From positions 124,001 to 188,000 of the forward strand of contig JAHHRU010000002.1 of the NCBI GenBank assembly GCA_020025635.1: a stretch of DNA of 64,000 nt, read 5' to 3'. The first letter of the stretch is position 1. Every line of letters starts with the position of its first letter. The DNA is from Allofournierella sp. Its GTDB lineage: Bacteria; Bacillota; Clostridia; Oscillospirales; Ruminococcaceae. The notes beneath the pieces were generated by a model. The model was not told where the DNA came from. It searched no databases and saw only the letters and a list, made by a program, of their open reading frames with translations. Shown one piece after another: positions 49,626 to 59,707 of the stretch. Position numbers and translations under genes: made by a program.

Positions 49626-50972
49626 TTATAATGTGATCTCGCCCACCAGCGTATTGCCGCTGGGCCAGACTGCATACACCGTAAGTTTGGTCCCTTCGGC
49701 CCGGAACTCCTGCGGGACACAGACACTTCCTTTGGGCCCGGGTGTAAGGTAGCAGAACTGCTTATGAGCGGTGGTTGCCCAGGCCGTTTCACTGCGGACA
49801 GCCGCCATCAGGCTGCCGGAAAACTCCTCCGGGATGGGATGGTCCCTTCCCTCACAGTCCTGGAACAGATAGCAGCCCGGTGCATCCAGCTCCCGCAGGC
49901 TCATATGGCGGCGCTGGGGCACCCCGATGCCCAGCTGCTTTTGATGAAAACCGCCCATTACCAGCGCAAGGCCGGTATAGGCCGGCCAGAACTCTTCTGC
50001 CAGATAGCGTTTTTCCGCCTCCCGGTCGGTGGGGGCGTGGCTGTCGTTCACCAGCGCAAACACTTCCCCGGTATGCTCCAAAGCAAAGCCCCGCAGCGGC
50101 ATCAGCTGGCGCTGGCCCGCCGAGAAGCTTCCGCTGAGCACCGGCAGATAATTTTTGGCAGCTTCGGCCTGCTCTGCCGCATAATTCAGCTCCACCGCAA
50201 CCGAGCGGCCGGCCTTGATATGTTCCCACACGGCGGCAGGGTCCAGATAGGCAAGGTAAGCTTCATAGCCCCAGGTGCCTGCCGCGGCTGCGGCGAAACT
50301 CTGGTTTTTGCAGTTTTTCAGGTTGTGGTCATACATCACCTGGGTGAGCTCTTCCGGCAGGATGTCCTGCCCCCACCGGTTCAAAAGGCCTGCAAGCGCA
50401 CAGGGGCCGTCCATCTGCTCCCGGAAAGCGGGGTCCCGCACCATCTGGCTGTAAGCAGGCAGGCGCAGAAGCCGGCCATAGGGCTCGGCCGCACCGCCCA
50501 CCACCTCAGCCTGCTGAACGCTGGCGCTGATGAGCCGCACCAGCGGGCTCACCCGCTCGTTGTCGGTATAAAGATAGATCCGCAGCTGGGCGGCGCCGGC
50601 CCGGCCCTGGGGTACCCGCAGGATGCCATCCCGGATATAAGCCGGCGGAAGCTCTTCCATGGGCAGCGATGCCCGCTTCAGATAGTTGCTCCATTTGCCA
50701 AAGCTCAGCCAGCCGGTCCAGTCGTCGCCGATGCGCACCCGGCACTGGGCCTCCACAACGGTGCCCTCCGGGGTTTCGGCGTTCCAGCTCATGGCAAGCC
50801 GGGTAAAAGGCATGAATTCCAGCACAGGAGAGGTATAGCAGCCATACAATACATATTGCCCGGCCATCTGTTCCAGACGCAGTACATTGTCCGCCAGGTT
50901 CACGTTTTCCATTTCGCCCTTGACAAAGACTTCCGTGCCTTTGATGATCGCCAGATTTTTTGTATTTGCCAT
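49626..50972 (-). CDS. C39-like (papain-fold) protein, active-site His apparently replaced
   Basis: A 448-residue protein. Residues 1-160 form a beta-rich N-terminal part; the C-terminal about 270 residues follow the peptidase C39-like pattern of Clostridia: YSQMVRDPAFREQMDGPCALAGLLNRWG with Cys191 in the nucleophile position, then NQSFAAAAAGTWGYEAYLAYL, and QLMPLRGFALEHTGEVFALVNDSHAP. The family normally reads GH in front of the LxVxRGF strand, but Gln289 stands where the catalytic His is expected. No signal peptide is visible. The start at 50972 is weakly supported by GGTGAG. Confidence 0.65.
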   Translation of the reverse strand: MANTKNLAIIKGTEVFVKGEMENVNLADNVLRLEQMAGQYVLYGCYTSPVLEFMPFTRLAMSWNAETPEGTVVEAQCRVRIGDDWTGWLSFGKWSNYLKRASLPMEELPPAYIRDGILRVPQGRAGAAQLRIYLYTDNERVSPLVRLISASVQQAEVVGGAAEPYGRLLRLPAYSQMVRDPAFREQMDGPCALAGLLNRWGQDILPEELTQVMYDHNLKNCKNQSFAAAAAGTWGYEAYLAYLDPAAVWEHIKAGRSVAVELNYAAEQAEAAKNYLPVLSGSFSAGQRQLMPLRGFALEHTGEVFALVNDSHAPTDREAEKRYLAEEFWPAYTGLALVMGGFHQKQLGIGVPQRRHMSLRELDAPGCYLFQDCEGRDHPIPEEFSGSLMAAVRSETAWATTAHKQFCYLTPGPKGSVCVPQEFRAEGTKLTVYAVWPSGNTLVGEITL

Positions 50973-51113
50973 TGCTTTTCTCACCCTGTTCCCCCGGCCT
51001 TTTGGGCCTTTTATTCTTATCTTAATGGTATCGCACCCGCCGCTTTCTGTCAAGAAAAAGAGAGGGCGGCAGGCTGCCTCGGGTCCCGGTTTCCCCGGGC
51101 CGCTTTTTACACA

Positions 51114-51155
51114 AAAAAGTCCCCGGCCGCGGAAACTCCGAAGCGGGGACTTTTT
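51114..51155 (-). terminator. Terminator of the ATP synthase operon
   Basis: The outer stem 51114-51124 with 51145-51155 is perfect, and a T-run follows on the minus strand. Confidence 0.85.
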
Positions 51156-51161
51156 GCTTTT

Positions 51162-51565
51162 TTATCGATCCTGCGCCACATGGCTGCGCACCAGCGCACG
51201 GTGGAGCTTTGCCTGCGCAAGCTGCTCCTCGCGGGCATCCAGATTTTTCTGGGCCAGCTTCTGCTCAGCCTTCTGCCGGGCACGCTCGGCGCGCTCGGCA
51301 TCGATGTTTTCGGCCCACTCAAAGGTGGTTGCCACCAGGCGCACTTCGCCTTTGGCCACTGCCAGCATGCCGCCGATGCAGGCGGCACGGCGAACGCTTC
51401 CGTCCTCCATCACTACCCGGGCCTCGCCCATTCCCAGGGCGGTCAGGTAGTCGCAGTGATGGGGCAGGATGCCCACATCGCCTGTGATGGTGCGGCAGAA
51501 CAGCTTTTGAGCCCGGCCGTCAAAGGCCTCGCCGTCCGGCGTTACGATCTGCAAGTGGAAGGTGC

Positions 51566-51569
<4 letters not shown>
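51162..51569 (-). CDS. atpC: ATP synthase F1 subunit epsilon
   Basis: A 135-residue epsilon subunit. The N-terminal beta-sandwich (FHLQIVTPDGEAFDGRAQKLFCRTITGDVGILPHHCDYLTALGMGEARV) and C-terminal helical hairpin (ENIDAERAERARQKAEQKLAQKNLDAREEQLAQAKLHRALVRS) are both present. It couples the central stalk to the c-ring and can inhibit ATP hydrolysis. It overlaps atpD by four bases and is last in the operon. Confidence 0.95.
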
Positions 51570-52969
<1,400 letters not shown>

Positions 52970-52996
52970 AGATATTTCTCCTTCTTTGTGGGGCGC

Positions 52997-53848
52997 TTAC
53001 TGCTCGGCGCCTGCCACGATCTCGGTGATCTCCTGGGTGATCGCCGCCTGACGTGCACGGTTGTAGTTCAGGCTCAGGCTGTCGATCATCTCGCCCGCGT
53101 TCTTGCTTGCCGCATCCATTGCGGTGCGGCGGGCCCCCAGCTCGCTGGCAACAGACTCACACAGCGCTCCGTACACGATGCCGGCCAGATACTCGGGCAC
53201 GATGGCATCGTAGACCTCCTCGCTGGAGGGCTCGTACAAAGTCAGCTGGCGGGGTCCGGAGCCGGCCGCGCCGGGATCATAGTTCAGTGGCAGCAGCTTC
53301 AAAACAGCGGGCTGCTGGCTGAGCATGGAAACAAAATTGGTGTAGGCCACATAGATCTCGTCGAATTCCCCTGTAAGGAAACCCTTTGCCAGAATATCGG
53401 CAATGGAGAAGCAGCCGCTCACCTCCAGATCTCCCGCCACCGCAAAACGGTCGGTGAGGATCTCCACATTCCGGCGCTGGTAATAATCCAGCGCCCGCTT
53501 GCCAACCGGCAGAACGCAGAACTCTTTGCCGTCCGCATGGGCGGCAACCGCCTTGAGAATGTTGGAGTTGTAACCGCCGGCCAGGCCCCGGTCACCCGCA
53601 ATGACCACATAGCAGGTACGCTTTACGGTGCGCTGGGTGAGATAGGGGGAATGGAATTCCGCATTGGAATAGGCGATCTGGGTCAGGGCCTCATGCAGCA
53701 CCTCAAAGTAGGGGCGGCTTTTTTCCACCCGCTCCTTTGCGTGGCGCAGCTTGGAGGAAGCCACCAGTTCCATGGCTTTGGTGATCTGCATGGTGCTTTC
53801 TACGCTTTTGATGCGCAGCTTGATATCCTTCATGGATGCACCGGCCAT
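52997..53848 (-). CDS. atpG: ATP synthase F1 subunit gamma
   Basis: A 283-residue gamma subunit, the rotor shaft. The N- and C-terminal helices (DIKLRIKSVESTMQITKAMELVASSKLRHAKERV and ASKNAGEMIDSLSLNYNRARQAAITQEITEIVAGAEQ) form its coiled coil, and VIAGDRGLAGGYNSNI is typical. The start at 53848 (MAGASMKDIK) is chosen because GGAGGG is six bases upstream; the internal Met six residues in has no such site. Confidence 0.96.
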   Translation of the reverse strand: MAGASMKDIKLRIKSVESTMQITKAMELVASSKLRHAKERVEKSRPYFEVLHEALTQIAYSNAEFHSPYLTQRTVKRTCYVVIAGDRGLAGGYNSNILKAVAAHADGKEFCVLPVGKRALDYYQRRNVEILTDRFAVAGDLEVSGCFSIADILAKGFLTGEFDEIYVAYTNFVSMLSQQPAVLKLLPLNYDPGAAGSGPRQLTLYEPSSEEVYDAIVPEYLAGIVYGALCESVASELGARRTAMDAASKNAGEMIDSLSLNYNRARQAAITQEITEIVAGAEQ

Positions 53849-53864
53849 ATAGCTCCCTCCTTAC

Positions 53865-55379
53865 TCAGCGGCTCTGCAAAAACTGTTTGGTGTAGGCTTC
53901 CAAAGCAGCCTTCAGCTTTTCTTCGGTTTCCGGCTCCATCTTTCCGGTTTCACGGATGGCTTCCAGAACGGCAAGGCCCTCACGCTCCATATACTCATAC
54001 AGGCCGGCCTCATATTTGTGCACGTCCTTCACCGCAACTTCCTTCAGGTAGCCGTTGGTGACTGCGTACAGGATGCAGACCTGCTGCTCCACCGGGATGG
54101 GGCTGTTGCGGTCCTGCTTGAGCACTTCCACGATGCGCTCGCCCTGAGCCAGCTGGGCCTTGGTGTCGGCATCCAGATCGGAGCCGAACTGAGAGAAGCT
54201 TTGCAGCTCACGGTACTGGCTGTAAACCAGACGCAGGGTGCCTGCAACCTTCTTCATGGCCTTGATCTGGGCACTGCCGCCAACACGGGAAACCGAGATG
54301 CCGGGGTTCACCGCGGGCATAACGCCTGCGTGGAACAGCTCACTCTCCAAAAAGATCTGGCCATCGGTGATGGAGATCACGTTGGTGGGGATGTAAGCGG
54401 AAACGTCACCGGCCTGGGTCTCGATGATGGGCAGAGCGGTCAGGCTGCCGCCGCCGTATTCGGGGGCAAGGCGCGCCGCACGCTCCAAAAGACGGCTGTG
54501 CAGATAGAAAACGTCGCCGGGGTAAGCCTCACGTCCCGGCGGACGGCGGATCAGCAGAGACAGGGCACGATAAGCCACTGCGTGCTTGGAAAGGTCATCA
54601 TAGATGACCAGAGCATCCTTGCCCTGGCTCATGAAGTATTCGCCGATGGCGCAGCCTGCGTAGGGTGCAATGTACTGCAGGGGGGCCATCTCACTGGCAG
54701 ATGCGCTGACGACCACGGTGTAATCCATGGCGCCGTTCTCTTCCAGGGTGTTCACCAGCTGGGCCACGGTGCTCTGCTTCTGGCCGATGGCCACATAGAT
54801 GCAGAAAACGCCCTTGCCCTTCTGGTTGATGATGGTATCGGTGGCGATGACCGTTTTACCGGTCTGCCGGTCGCCGATGATCAGCTCACGCTGGCCGCGG
54901 CCGATGGGGATCATGCTGTCGATCGCCTTGATACCGGTCTGCAGGGGCACCGACACGCTCTTGCGCTTGATGATGCCAGGGGCCGGGCTTTCGATGGCCC
55001 GGTACTCGCTGGCCTCGATGGGGCCCTTGCCGTCAATGGGCTGGCCCAGAGCATTCACAACGCGGCCGATCATGGCATCACCCACAGGAACGCTCACCAC
55101 CTTGCCGGTGCGCTTCACAACGCTGCCCTCTTTCAGGCCCACGTCGCTGCCCAGCAGAACGATGGAGACACTGTTCTCCTCCAGGTTCTGGGCCATGCCG
55201 TATTCCCCGTTTTCGAACTGCACAAGCTCGCCGCTCATGCATTTTTCAAGGCCCACGGCACGGGCAATGCCGTCACCTACCAGAATAACCGTACCCGTTT
55301 CATCCTGGCGGATGGCGTTGTCGTAATTCTTGATCTGAGCCTTGATCAGCTTGGATATTTCTTCAGGTTTCAGTTGCAT
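53865..55379 (-). CDS. atpA: ATP synthase F1 subunit alpha
   Basis: A 504-residue alpha subunit. It shows the P-loop [18 protein letters not shown] near residue 167, the N-terminal [18 protein letters not shown], and the late [27 protein letters not shown] signature. It binds nucleotide at the non-catalytic sites and contacts the peripheral stalk. It lies 16 bases before atpG. Confidence 0.97.
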   Translation of the reverse strand: [504 protein letters not shown]

Positions 55380-55394
55380 TCTTTCACCTTCTTA

Positions 55395-55931
55395 CTAAAC
55401 AGTCGCCCGCAGCAGTCGGCCCAGTTCATCCAGTCGGTTCTGGATGGTGCCGTCCAGCTGGGTGCCGCCCACCTCCAGGCGAACACCGCCCATGCAGGCG
55501 GGGTCTTCGCGCTGGGTGAGGCTGATGGTTTTTCCTGTGATGCGGGCAAGCTTTTCCCGCAGGGCATCCGTCTGGGCATCGGTCATGGGCACAGCCGTGA
55601 CCGCCACCGCTTCCAAAATGCCGTGGGCTTCGTTGTAGGCTGCCTTATACTGCTTCTGGCAGTCCGGCAGGCTGCGCATTTCGCCCTTTTCGCACAGGAG
55701 CTTCAAAAAGTTCAAAAGATAAGCGTGTATCTTTCCGGAGAACACTTCGTCCAGCGCCTTGCAGCGCTCGGCGCGGGGAAGGCTGGGCAGGCTCAAAAGC
55801 TTGATGTAGTCCGGCTGGGCGCACATCAGCTGGCTCACCTGGGTCAGCTCGTCCAAAAGCCGGTCTTCCAGCTTTTCGTCGGCTGCCAGCTCATACAGAG
55901 CGTTTCCGTACATCTTTCCGGCTTCGGTCAT
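55395..55931 (-). CDS. atpH: ATP synthase F1 subunit delta
   Basis: A 178-residue delta subunit joining the peripheral b stalk to the top of F1. The helical N-terminal domain (AGKMYGNALYELAADEKLEDRLLDELTQVSQLM) and the C-terminal GGVRLEVGGTQLDGTIQNRLDELGRLL motif are typical. It overlaps atpF by four bases. Confidence 0.93.
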   Translation of the reverse strand: MTEAGKMYGNALYELAADEKLEDRLLDELTQVSQLMCAQPDYIKLLSLPSLPRAERCKALDEVFSGKIHAYLLNFLKLLCEKGEMRSLPDCQKQYKAAYNEAHGILEAVAVTAVPMTDAQTDALREKLARITGKTISLTQREDPACMGGVRLEVGGTQLDGTIQNRLDELGRLLRATV

Positions 55932-56434
55932 GATTCTTCACCTACGCTTTGGATGAAACGGTCGATCAGCTGCTGGTGATCTTCCTGGCGGATCTCCCGC
56001 TCGACCACCTTGCTGGCAATTTCCATTGCCATGCCGCCGATCTCCTCCTTGACTTCGCTGAGCGCTTTTTTGCGCTCCTGCTCGATCTCGGTCTCCGCCC
56101 GCTCTTTCATGCGGCGGGTGGTGTCGGCAGCTTCCGCCAGCATCTCATCCGTGCGGCGGGAGGCAGCACGGGAGGCATCGTCCACGATCTGGGCAGCCTC
56201 CTGCTTTGCACCGGCAATGCTCTTTTCATATTCCGCCTTGGCGGTTTCGGCCTCCTGCTCTGCAGAACGGGCCTTTTCGAGCATTTCATCGGCCGCAGCC
56301 TGGCGCTGGGCGATGATGTTCTGAACGGGCTTGAACAGGAATTTTTTGACCAGAAGGGTCAAAATCAGCAGGTTCAGCAGCTGTGCGACCATTTCCCACG
56401 GAACGATACTTACCAAATTCAAAAATTCTGGCAA
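55928..56434 (-). CDS. atpF: ATP synthase Fo subunit b
   Basis: A 168-residue b subunit. One N-terminal transmembrane helix (about 10-32, IVPWEMVAQLLNLLILTLLVKKFLF) is followed by a long, charged coiled coil (PVQNIIAQRQAAADEMLEKARSAEQEAETAKAEYEKSIAGAKQEAAQIV), which forms the peripheral stalk. A single b gene implies a b2 homodimer. It follows atpE by 36 bases. Confidence 0.95.
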   Translation of the reverse strand: MPEFLNLVSIVPWEMVAQLLNLLILTLLVKKFLFKPVQNIIAQRQAAADEMLEKARSAEQEAETAKAEYEKSIAGAKQEAAQIVDDASRAASRRTDEMLAEAADTTRRMKERAETEIEQERKKALSEVKEEIGGMAMEIASKVVEREIRQEDHQQLIDRFIQSVGEES

Positions 56435-56470
56435 TTTTCAATTCCCCTTTCTGGGTTTTTGTGCCCGGGA

Positions 56471-56734
56471 TTACAGCATGCCGATGAACATGCGGGGTGC
56501 CACGAAGAGCAGCAGCAGGCCGGTAACGAAGCCGTAAATACCGGTGGTCTCAGCAACGGCGCAGCCCAGCAGCATGGTGCTGGTAACGCTGCCCTTGCAC
56601 TCGGGCTGACGGCCGATGGCGGAGCAGGCCTGGCCAACGGCGTAGCCTTCACCGATACCAGGGCCGATACCAGCGATCAGAGAAAGACCGGCGCCCACGG
56701 CGCAGCCCGCCAAGATAATAGCTTTTTCTAACAT
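56471..56734 (-). CDS. atpE: ATP synthase Fo subunit c with a two-carboxylate ion site
   Basis: An 87-residue hairpin subunit with two transmembrane helices joined by the polar GRQPE loop (41-45). The C-terminal helix carries the essential Glu62 in AVAETTGIY, with Thr63, Thr64 and Tyr67 in the positions that ligate Na+ in Na+-coupled rings. The N-terminal helix has Glu29 in GPGIGEGYAVG, where Ilyobacter has Gln32. The E29/E62 pair corresponds to the two-carboxylate motif described for Fusobacterium nucleatum. The enzyme may thus be Na+ driven. Confidence 0.95.
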   Translation of the reverse strand: MLEKAIILAGCAVGAGLSLIAGIGPGIGEGYAVGQACSAIGRQPECKGSVTSTMLLGCAVAETTGIYGFVTGLLLLFVAPRMFIGML

Positions 56735-56828
56735 GGGAAATTTCCTCCTAAAATAAAATTTTCCAAAATTGGTTTTGTCTATTCCCTCGCCGAAGGCACT
56801 GCCTTCAGCGCAAGAGCATTGTGGTTTT

Positions 56829-57584
56829 TTACGCCTCGTCCGTCTGGGCGGCGTTTGCGATATACAGCATGGTGAGCATGCAGAAGATGAAGGCCTGCAT
56901 CAGGCTGCTGAACAGGTCAAAGTAGACCGACAGCACTGCCGGCACGCCCACCTGCAGGAAGGGGATGCTGCCCAGCAGTTCGCCCAAAAAGCCGGGCAGC
57001 AGGCTGAACAGTGCGTGGCTGGCCGTGGCAAGCGCCGCATACACCAGTGTGCTGATAACGCCGCCGGACAGGATGTTGCCGAAATGACGGAACGCCATCG
57101 AAACCGGAGTTGCCAGCTCGCTGATGATGTTGAAGGGGGTGAACACCGCAATGGGTTCGGTGAAGCCTTTCAGATAGCCGCCGAAGCCGTTGGTTTTGAT
57201 TTTGGTATAGGTGATCATGCCAAATACCAAAAGCGCCCAGGCCAGCTCGGTGGAAAGGTTGCTGGTTGCCGGGAAAGCGCCCAGCAGGCTGGACAGGCTG
57301 CACAAAGCCGACAGGCTGAACAGCGCACCGATAAAGGGTGCGAAGTGCGCATACCGCTCGCCCATGTTTCCGTTCACAAAGTTCTGGCAGGTGTTCACCA
57401 GCAGCTCGGCCACAGCCTGTTTTTTGCTGATGTTTTCCACCCGCAGCTCTTTCGTGAGCCAGATGCACAAGCCTGTGATCACAGCCATCACCACCCAGGC
57501 GTTCACCAGGCTGGAAGTGATGGGGATGCCTCCCAGGATCGGGATCTCAAAATAGACCCGTGCACCATTGATGGTTACATCCAT
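56829..57584 (-). CDS. atpB: ATP synthase Fo subunit a
   Basis: A 251-residue a subunit with five to six transmembrane helices. The essential stator Arg is in MAFRHFGNILSGGV, and ELLVNTCQNFVNGNMG and LQAFIFCMLTMLYIANA are typical. It forms the ion half-channels against the c-ring. It starts eight bases after the atpI stop. Confidence 0.95.
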   Translation of the reverse strand: MDVTINGARVYFEIPILGGIPITSSLVNAWVVMAVITGLCIWLTKELRVENISKKQAVAELLVNTCQNFVNGNMGERYAHFAPFIGALFSLSALCSLSSLLGAFPATSNLSTELAWALLVFGMITYTKIKTNGFGGYLKGFTEPIAVFTPFNIISELATPVSMAFRHFGNILSGGVISTLVYAALATASHALFSLLPGFLGELLGSIPFLQVGVPAVLSVYFDLFSSLMQAFIFCMLTMLYIANAAQTDEA

Positions 57585-57591
57585 AAAATTG

Positions 57592-58020
57592 TCATTCCTC
57601 CTTTTGCGGGTCCGCGTTTTCAGGCGCGGCGCCCTGTTTGTTGTAATAGCCGGTCAGCTGCATCACCGCAATGGTGATGCGGGGAAACAGCAGCGGCAGG
57701 GCTGCTGCCACCCAGTTGAAAACCGGGAAGGTCACGGCAAGGATGATCCACACAAGCATCAGCAGCATCCGGATGTTATAGGAAAACTGCATGATCTTGC
57801 GGCCGCGGGCCTCTTCCGCCTGTGCGGCCACACGCTGGACCGTGACCCCAAGGAACAGGAAATTGACCACGGCGATCACGCTGCCCAGGATACCGCTCAG
57901 CGCCACCGGGCCGCTCATGCGGCCCATCAGCGCAAACACCGCAAGCATCACGGCAGCACCGATGCCGGTGCCGGCTGCAATGCGCAGCGTCTCTTTTTTT
58001 ACAGCGGGCTGTAATTTCAT
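57592..58020 (-). CDS. atpI: ATP synthase subunit I (AtpI-like)
   Basis: A 142-residue membrane protein with four predicted helices, for example TGIGAAVMLAVFALM, SGILGSVIAVVNFLFLGVTVQRV and NIRMLLMLVWIILAVTFPVFNWVAAALPLLFPRI. This pattern and its place before atpB match AtpI, an assembly helper for the c-ring. The start at 58020 (MKLQPAVKKETLR) is preferred; upstream codons run into the end of atpZ. Confidence 0.85.
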   Translation of the reverse strand: MKLQPAVKKETLRIAAGTGIGAAVMLAVFALMGRMSGPVALSGILGSVIAVVNFLFLGVTVQRVAAQAEEARGRKIMQFSYNIRMLLMLVWIILAVTFPVFNWVAAALPLLFPRITIAVMQLTGYYNKQGAAPENADPQKEE

Positions 58021-58042
58021 AAATATAAAACCTGCTTTCTTT

Positions 58043-58306
58043 CTAGCTATGGTGGTTGAAGGCGGGCGGAGCTTTTTCATCGCTTCGCTGCGCTTTGCTG
58101 CGGGTATACTTATAAAAGCTCAAAAAGCTGGCCGCCGAGCCGCCAAGCCCCAGCACAAACGCCGGCACCATGACCCAGAGCGGCGCCGACCATTTTTCTG
58201 TGGCAAACCAGGCAAGCCCAATGCACAGAACAGGCGGCGTGAGGATCGAAAAGCCCAGCTGCGTAAGCCAGACCAGTTCGCTGAAAAGCCTGTTAAGGTC
58301 CTTCAA
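58043..58306 (-). CDS. AtpZ/AtpI-family protein, TTG start
   Basis: An 87-residue membrane protein with two helices (FSILTPPVLCIGLAWFATE and LWVMVPAFVLGLGGSAASFLSFYKY), the AtpZ pattern found at the head of ATP synthase operons. I place the start at TTG 58306 because AGGAGGAGGG lies seven bases upstream. An in-frame ATG at 58351 overlaps the region where transcription should begin (TATAAT at 58352-58357), so it cannot be used. AtpZ with AtpI has been linked to ion or Mg2+ handling and assembly. Confidence 0.82.
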   Translation of the reverse strand: MKDLNRLFSELVWLTQLGFSILTPPVLCIGLAWFATEKWSAPLWVMVPAFVLGLGGSAASFLSFYKYTRSKAQRSDEKAPPAFNHHS

Positions 58307-58351
58307 AGCCGTTCCCTCCTCCTGATGCGCAGACGTTCCCACATTGACCAC

Positions 58352-58380
58352 ATTATACCAAATCTTTCAATCAAAGCACA
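58352..58380 (-). promoter_or_regulatory. Promoter of the ATP synthase operon
   Basis: A perfect TATAAT on the minus strand (58352-58357). The -35 is weak (TTGTGC with an 18-base spacer). Confidence 0.6.
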
Positions 58381-58445
58381 AGCATTTTTGTGTCTAATAT
58401 GTAAATTTTTTGCGCCTGCCTTTCCCTGAGGTGTTTTTTTGCCGG

Positions 58446-58474
58446 TTGCTCTTTGCGGGTGGCTGTGTTAGAAT
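58446..58474 (+). promoter_or_regulatory. Promoter of the glycosyltransferase gene
   Basis: TTGCTC (58446-58451), a 17-base spacer, TAGAAT (58469-58474), placing the transcript start about 20 bases before the ATG at 58504. Confidence 0.6.
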
Positions 58475-58503
58475 TAGAAAAAAAGAAAGACGGTGTTTCA
58501 AAC

Positions 58504-59451
58504 ATGCTGCTTTCCATCGTCGTGCCCTGCTACAACGAGCAGGAGGCGCTGCCCTTGTTTTACAAGGAGATCACCCGGGTTGCCGGTGAGATGCAGGCCA
58601 GTCACGGTGCGGATTTTGAATTTATTTTTGTGGACGATGGCTCCAAAGACGATACGCTTTCCATTGCACGCAGCCTTCACAAGGAAGACGGGCGGGTGCG
58701 GTATATCAGCTTCAGCCGCAACTTCGGCAAGGAGGCCGGCATCCTGGCCGGGCTTCGGGCCGCCAAGGGCGATTATGTCGCCCTGATGGATGCGGACCTT
58801 CAGGACCCGCCCTCTCTTCTGCCCCAGATGCTGGACACCCTTCTCAACGAAGATTACGACTGCGCCGCCACCCGGCGCACCACCCGCAAGGGTGAGCCCC
58901 CCATCCGCAGCTTTTTTGCCCGGATGTTTTACCGGATCATCAACAAGATCAGCGATGCGGACATTGTGGACGGCGCCCGGGATTATCGGCTGATGCGCCG
59001 GCGCATGGTGGATGCCATCCTGGACATGCCGGAATACAACCGTTTCTCCAAGGGCATCTTCGGCTGGGTGGGCTTCAAGACCAAATGGCTGGAATATGTG
59101 AATGTGGAGCGTGTGGCCGGCGAGACCAAGTGGAACTTCTGGAAGCTCTTCCTTTACTCGCTGGAAGGCATCATCGGCTTTTCCACTGCGCCGCTGGCCC
59201 TGGCAAGCCTTTTGGGCATCTTCTTCTGTCTTTTGGCCTTCATCGGCATCCTTTTCATCATCGTGCGCAGCTTTTTCTGGCACGACCCCACGGCTGGCTG
59301 GCAGAGCCTTGCCTGCATCATCCTGCTTTGCAGCGGCGTGCAGCTGTTCTGCATCGGCGTTTTGGGCCAGTATCTGGCCAAAACCTATATGGAAGTGAAA
59401 AACCGCCCGGTTTACATCGTGCGGGAAACCGAAGAGGATCAGGCCAGCTGA
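58504..59451 (+). CDS. Family 2 glycosyltransferase, polyprenyl-phosphate type (GtrB/DPM-like)
   Basis: A 315-residue membrane glycosyltransferase. The GT-A domain has LLSIVVPCYNEQEALP, FVDDGSKDDTL, the FGKEAGILAGLRAAKGDYVALMDADLQDPP segment with the DAD metal motif, and a RDYRLM block. Two C-terminal transmembrane helices follow (about 235-262 and 275-300). Such enzymes transfer glucose or a related sugar to undecaprenyl phosphate for envelope decoration. The partner flippase or transferase is not in the window. The ATG at 58504 lies just downstream of the predicted transcript start. Confidence 0.9.
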   Translation: MLLSIVVPCYNEQEALPLFYKEITRVAGEMQASHGADFEFIFVDDGSKDDTLSIARSLHKEDGRVRYISFSRNFGKEAGILAGLRAAKGDYVALMDADLQDPPSLLPQMLDTLLNEDYDCAATRRTTRKGEPPIRSFFARMFYRIINKISDADIVDGARDYRLMRRRMVDAILDMPEYNRFSKGIFGWVGFKTKWLEYVNVERVAGETKWNFWKLFLYSLEGIIGFSTAPLALASLLGIFFCLLAFIGILFIIVRSFFWHDPTAGWQSLACIILLCSGVQLFCIGVLGQYLAKTYMEVKNRPVYIVRETEEDQAS

Positions 59452-59558
59452 TCTCGCCCCCTTTAAAAAGCTTATCCAAAAGGTCCTCTTTTTACCACGG
59501 ACAGACCCCTGATATGACAAAATTTTGGACATTCCTGGCATTTGCCGAAAAGATCTTC

Positions 59559-59591
59559 CCGGTCCCTTTTGGGAACCGGGGATTTTTTTGC
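59559..59591 (+). terminator. Terminator of the glycosyltransferase gene
   Basis: CCCGGTCCC / GGGAACCGGG stem followed by ATTTTTTT. Confidence 0.8.
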
Positions 59592-59671
59592 TTTGTTTTC
59601 TGCCGATGCATTTTGGGCAGAATGCCCGGGACAGTCCCTTCTCTCTTTGCCGGCCCATTCTGTTTTGGGAC

Positions 59672-59706
59672 AAAAAAAGGCCTCGCAGGAAAACCTGTGA
59701 GGTCTT
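59672..59706 (-). terminator. Terminator of tRNA-Thr
   Basis: A hairpin (arms AGGCCTCGCAGG and CCTGTGAGGTCT) directly after the tRNA 3' end, with a T-run on the minus strand. Confidence 0.8.
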
Positions 59707-59707
59707 T

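Noticed and set aside
58349..58351. ATG start for AtpZ at 58351
   Set aside because: It abuts the -10 box, so it would not be in the transcript; the TTG at 58306 has a strong ribosome site.
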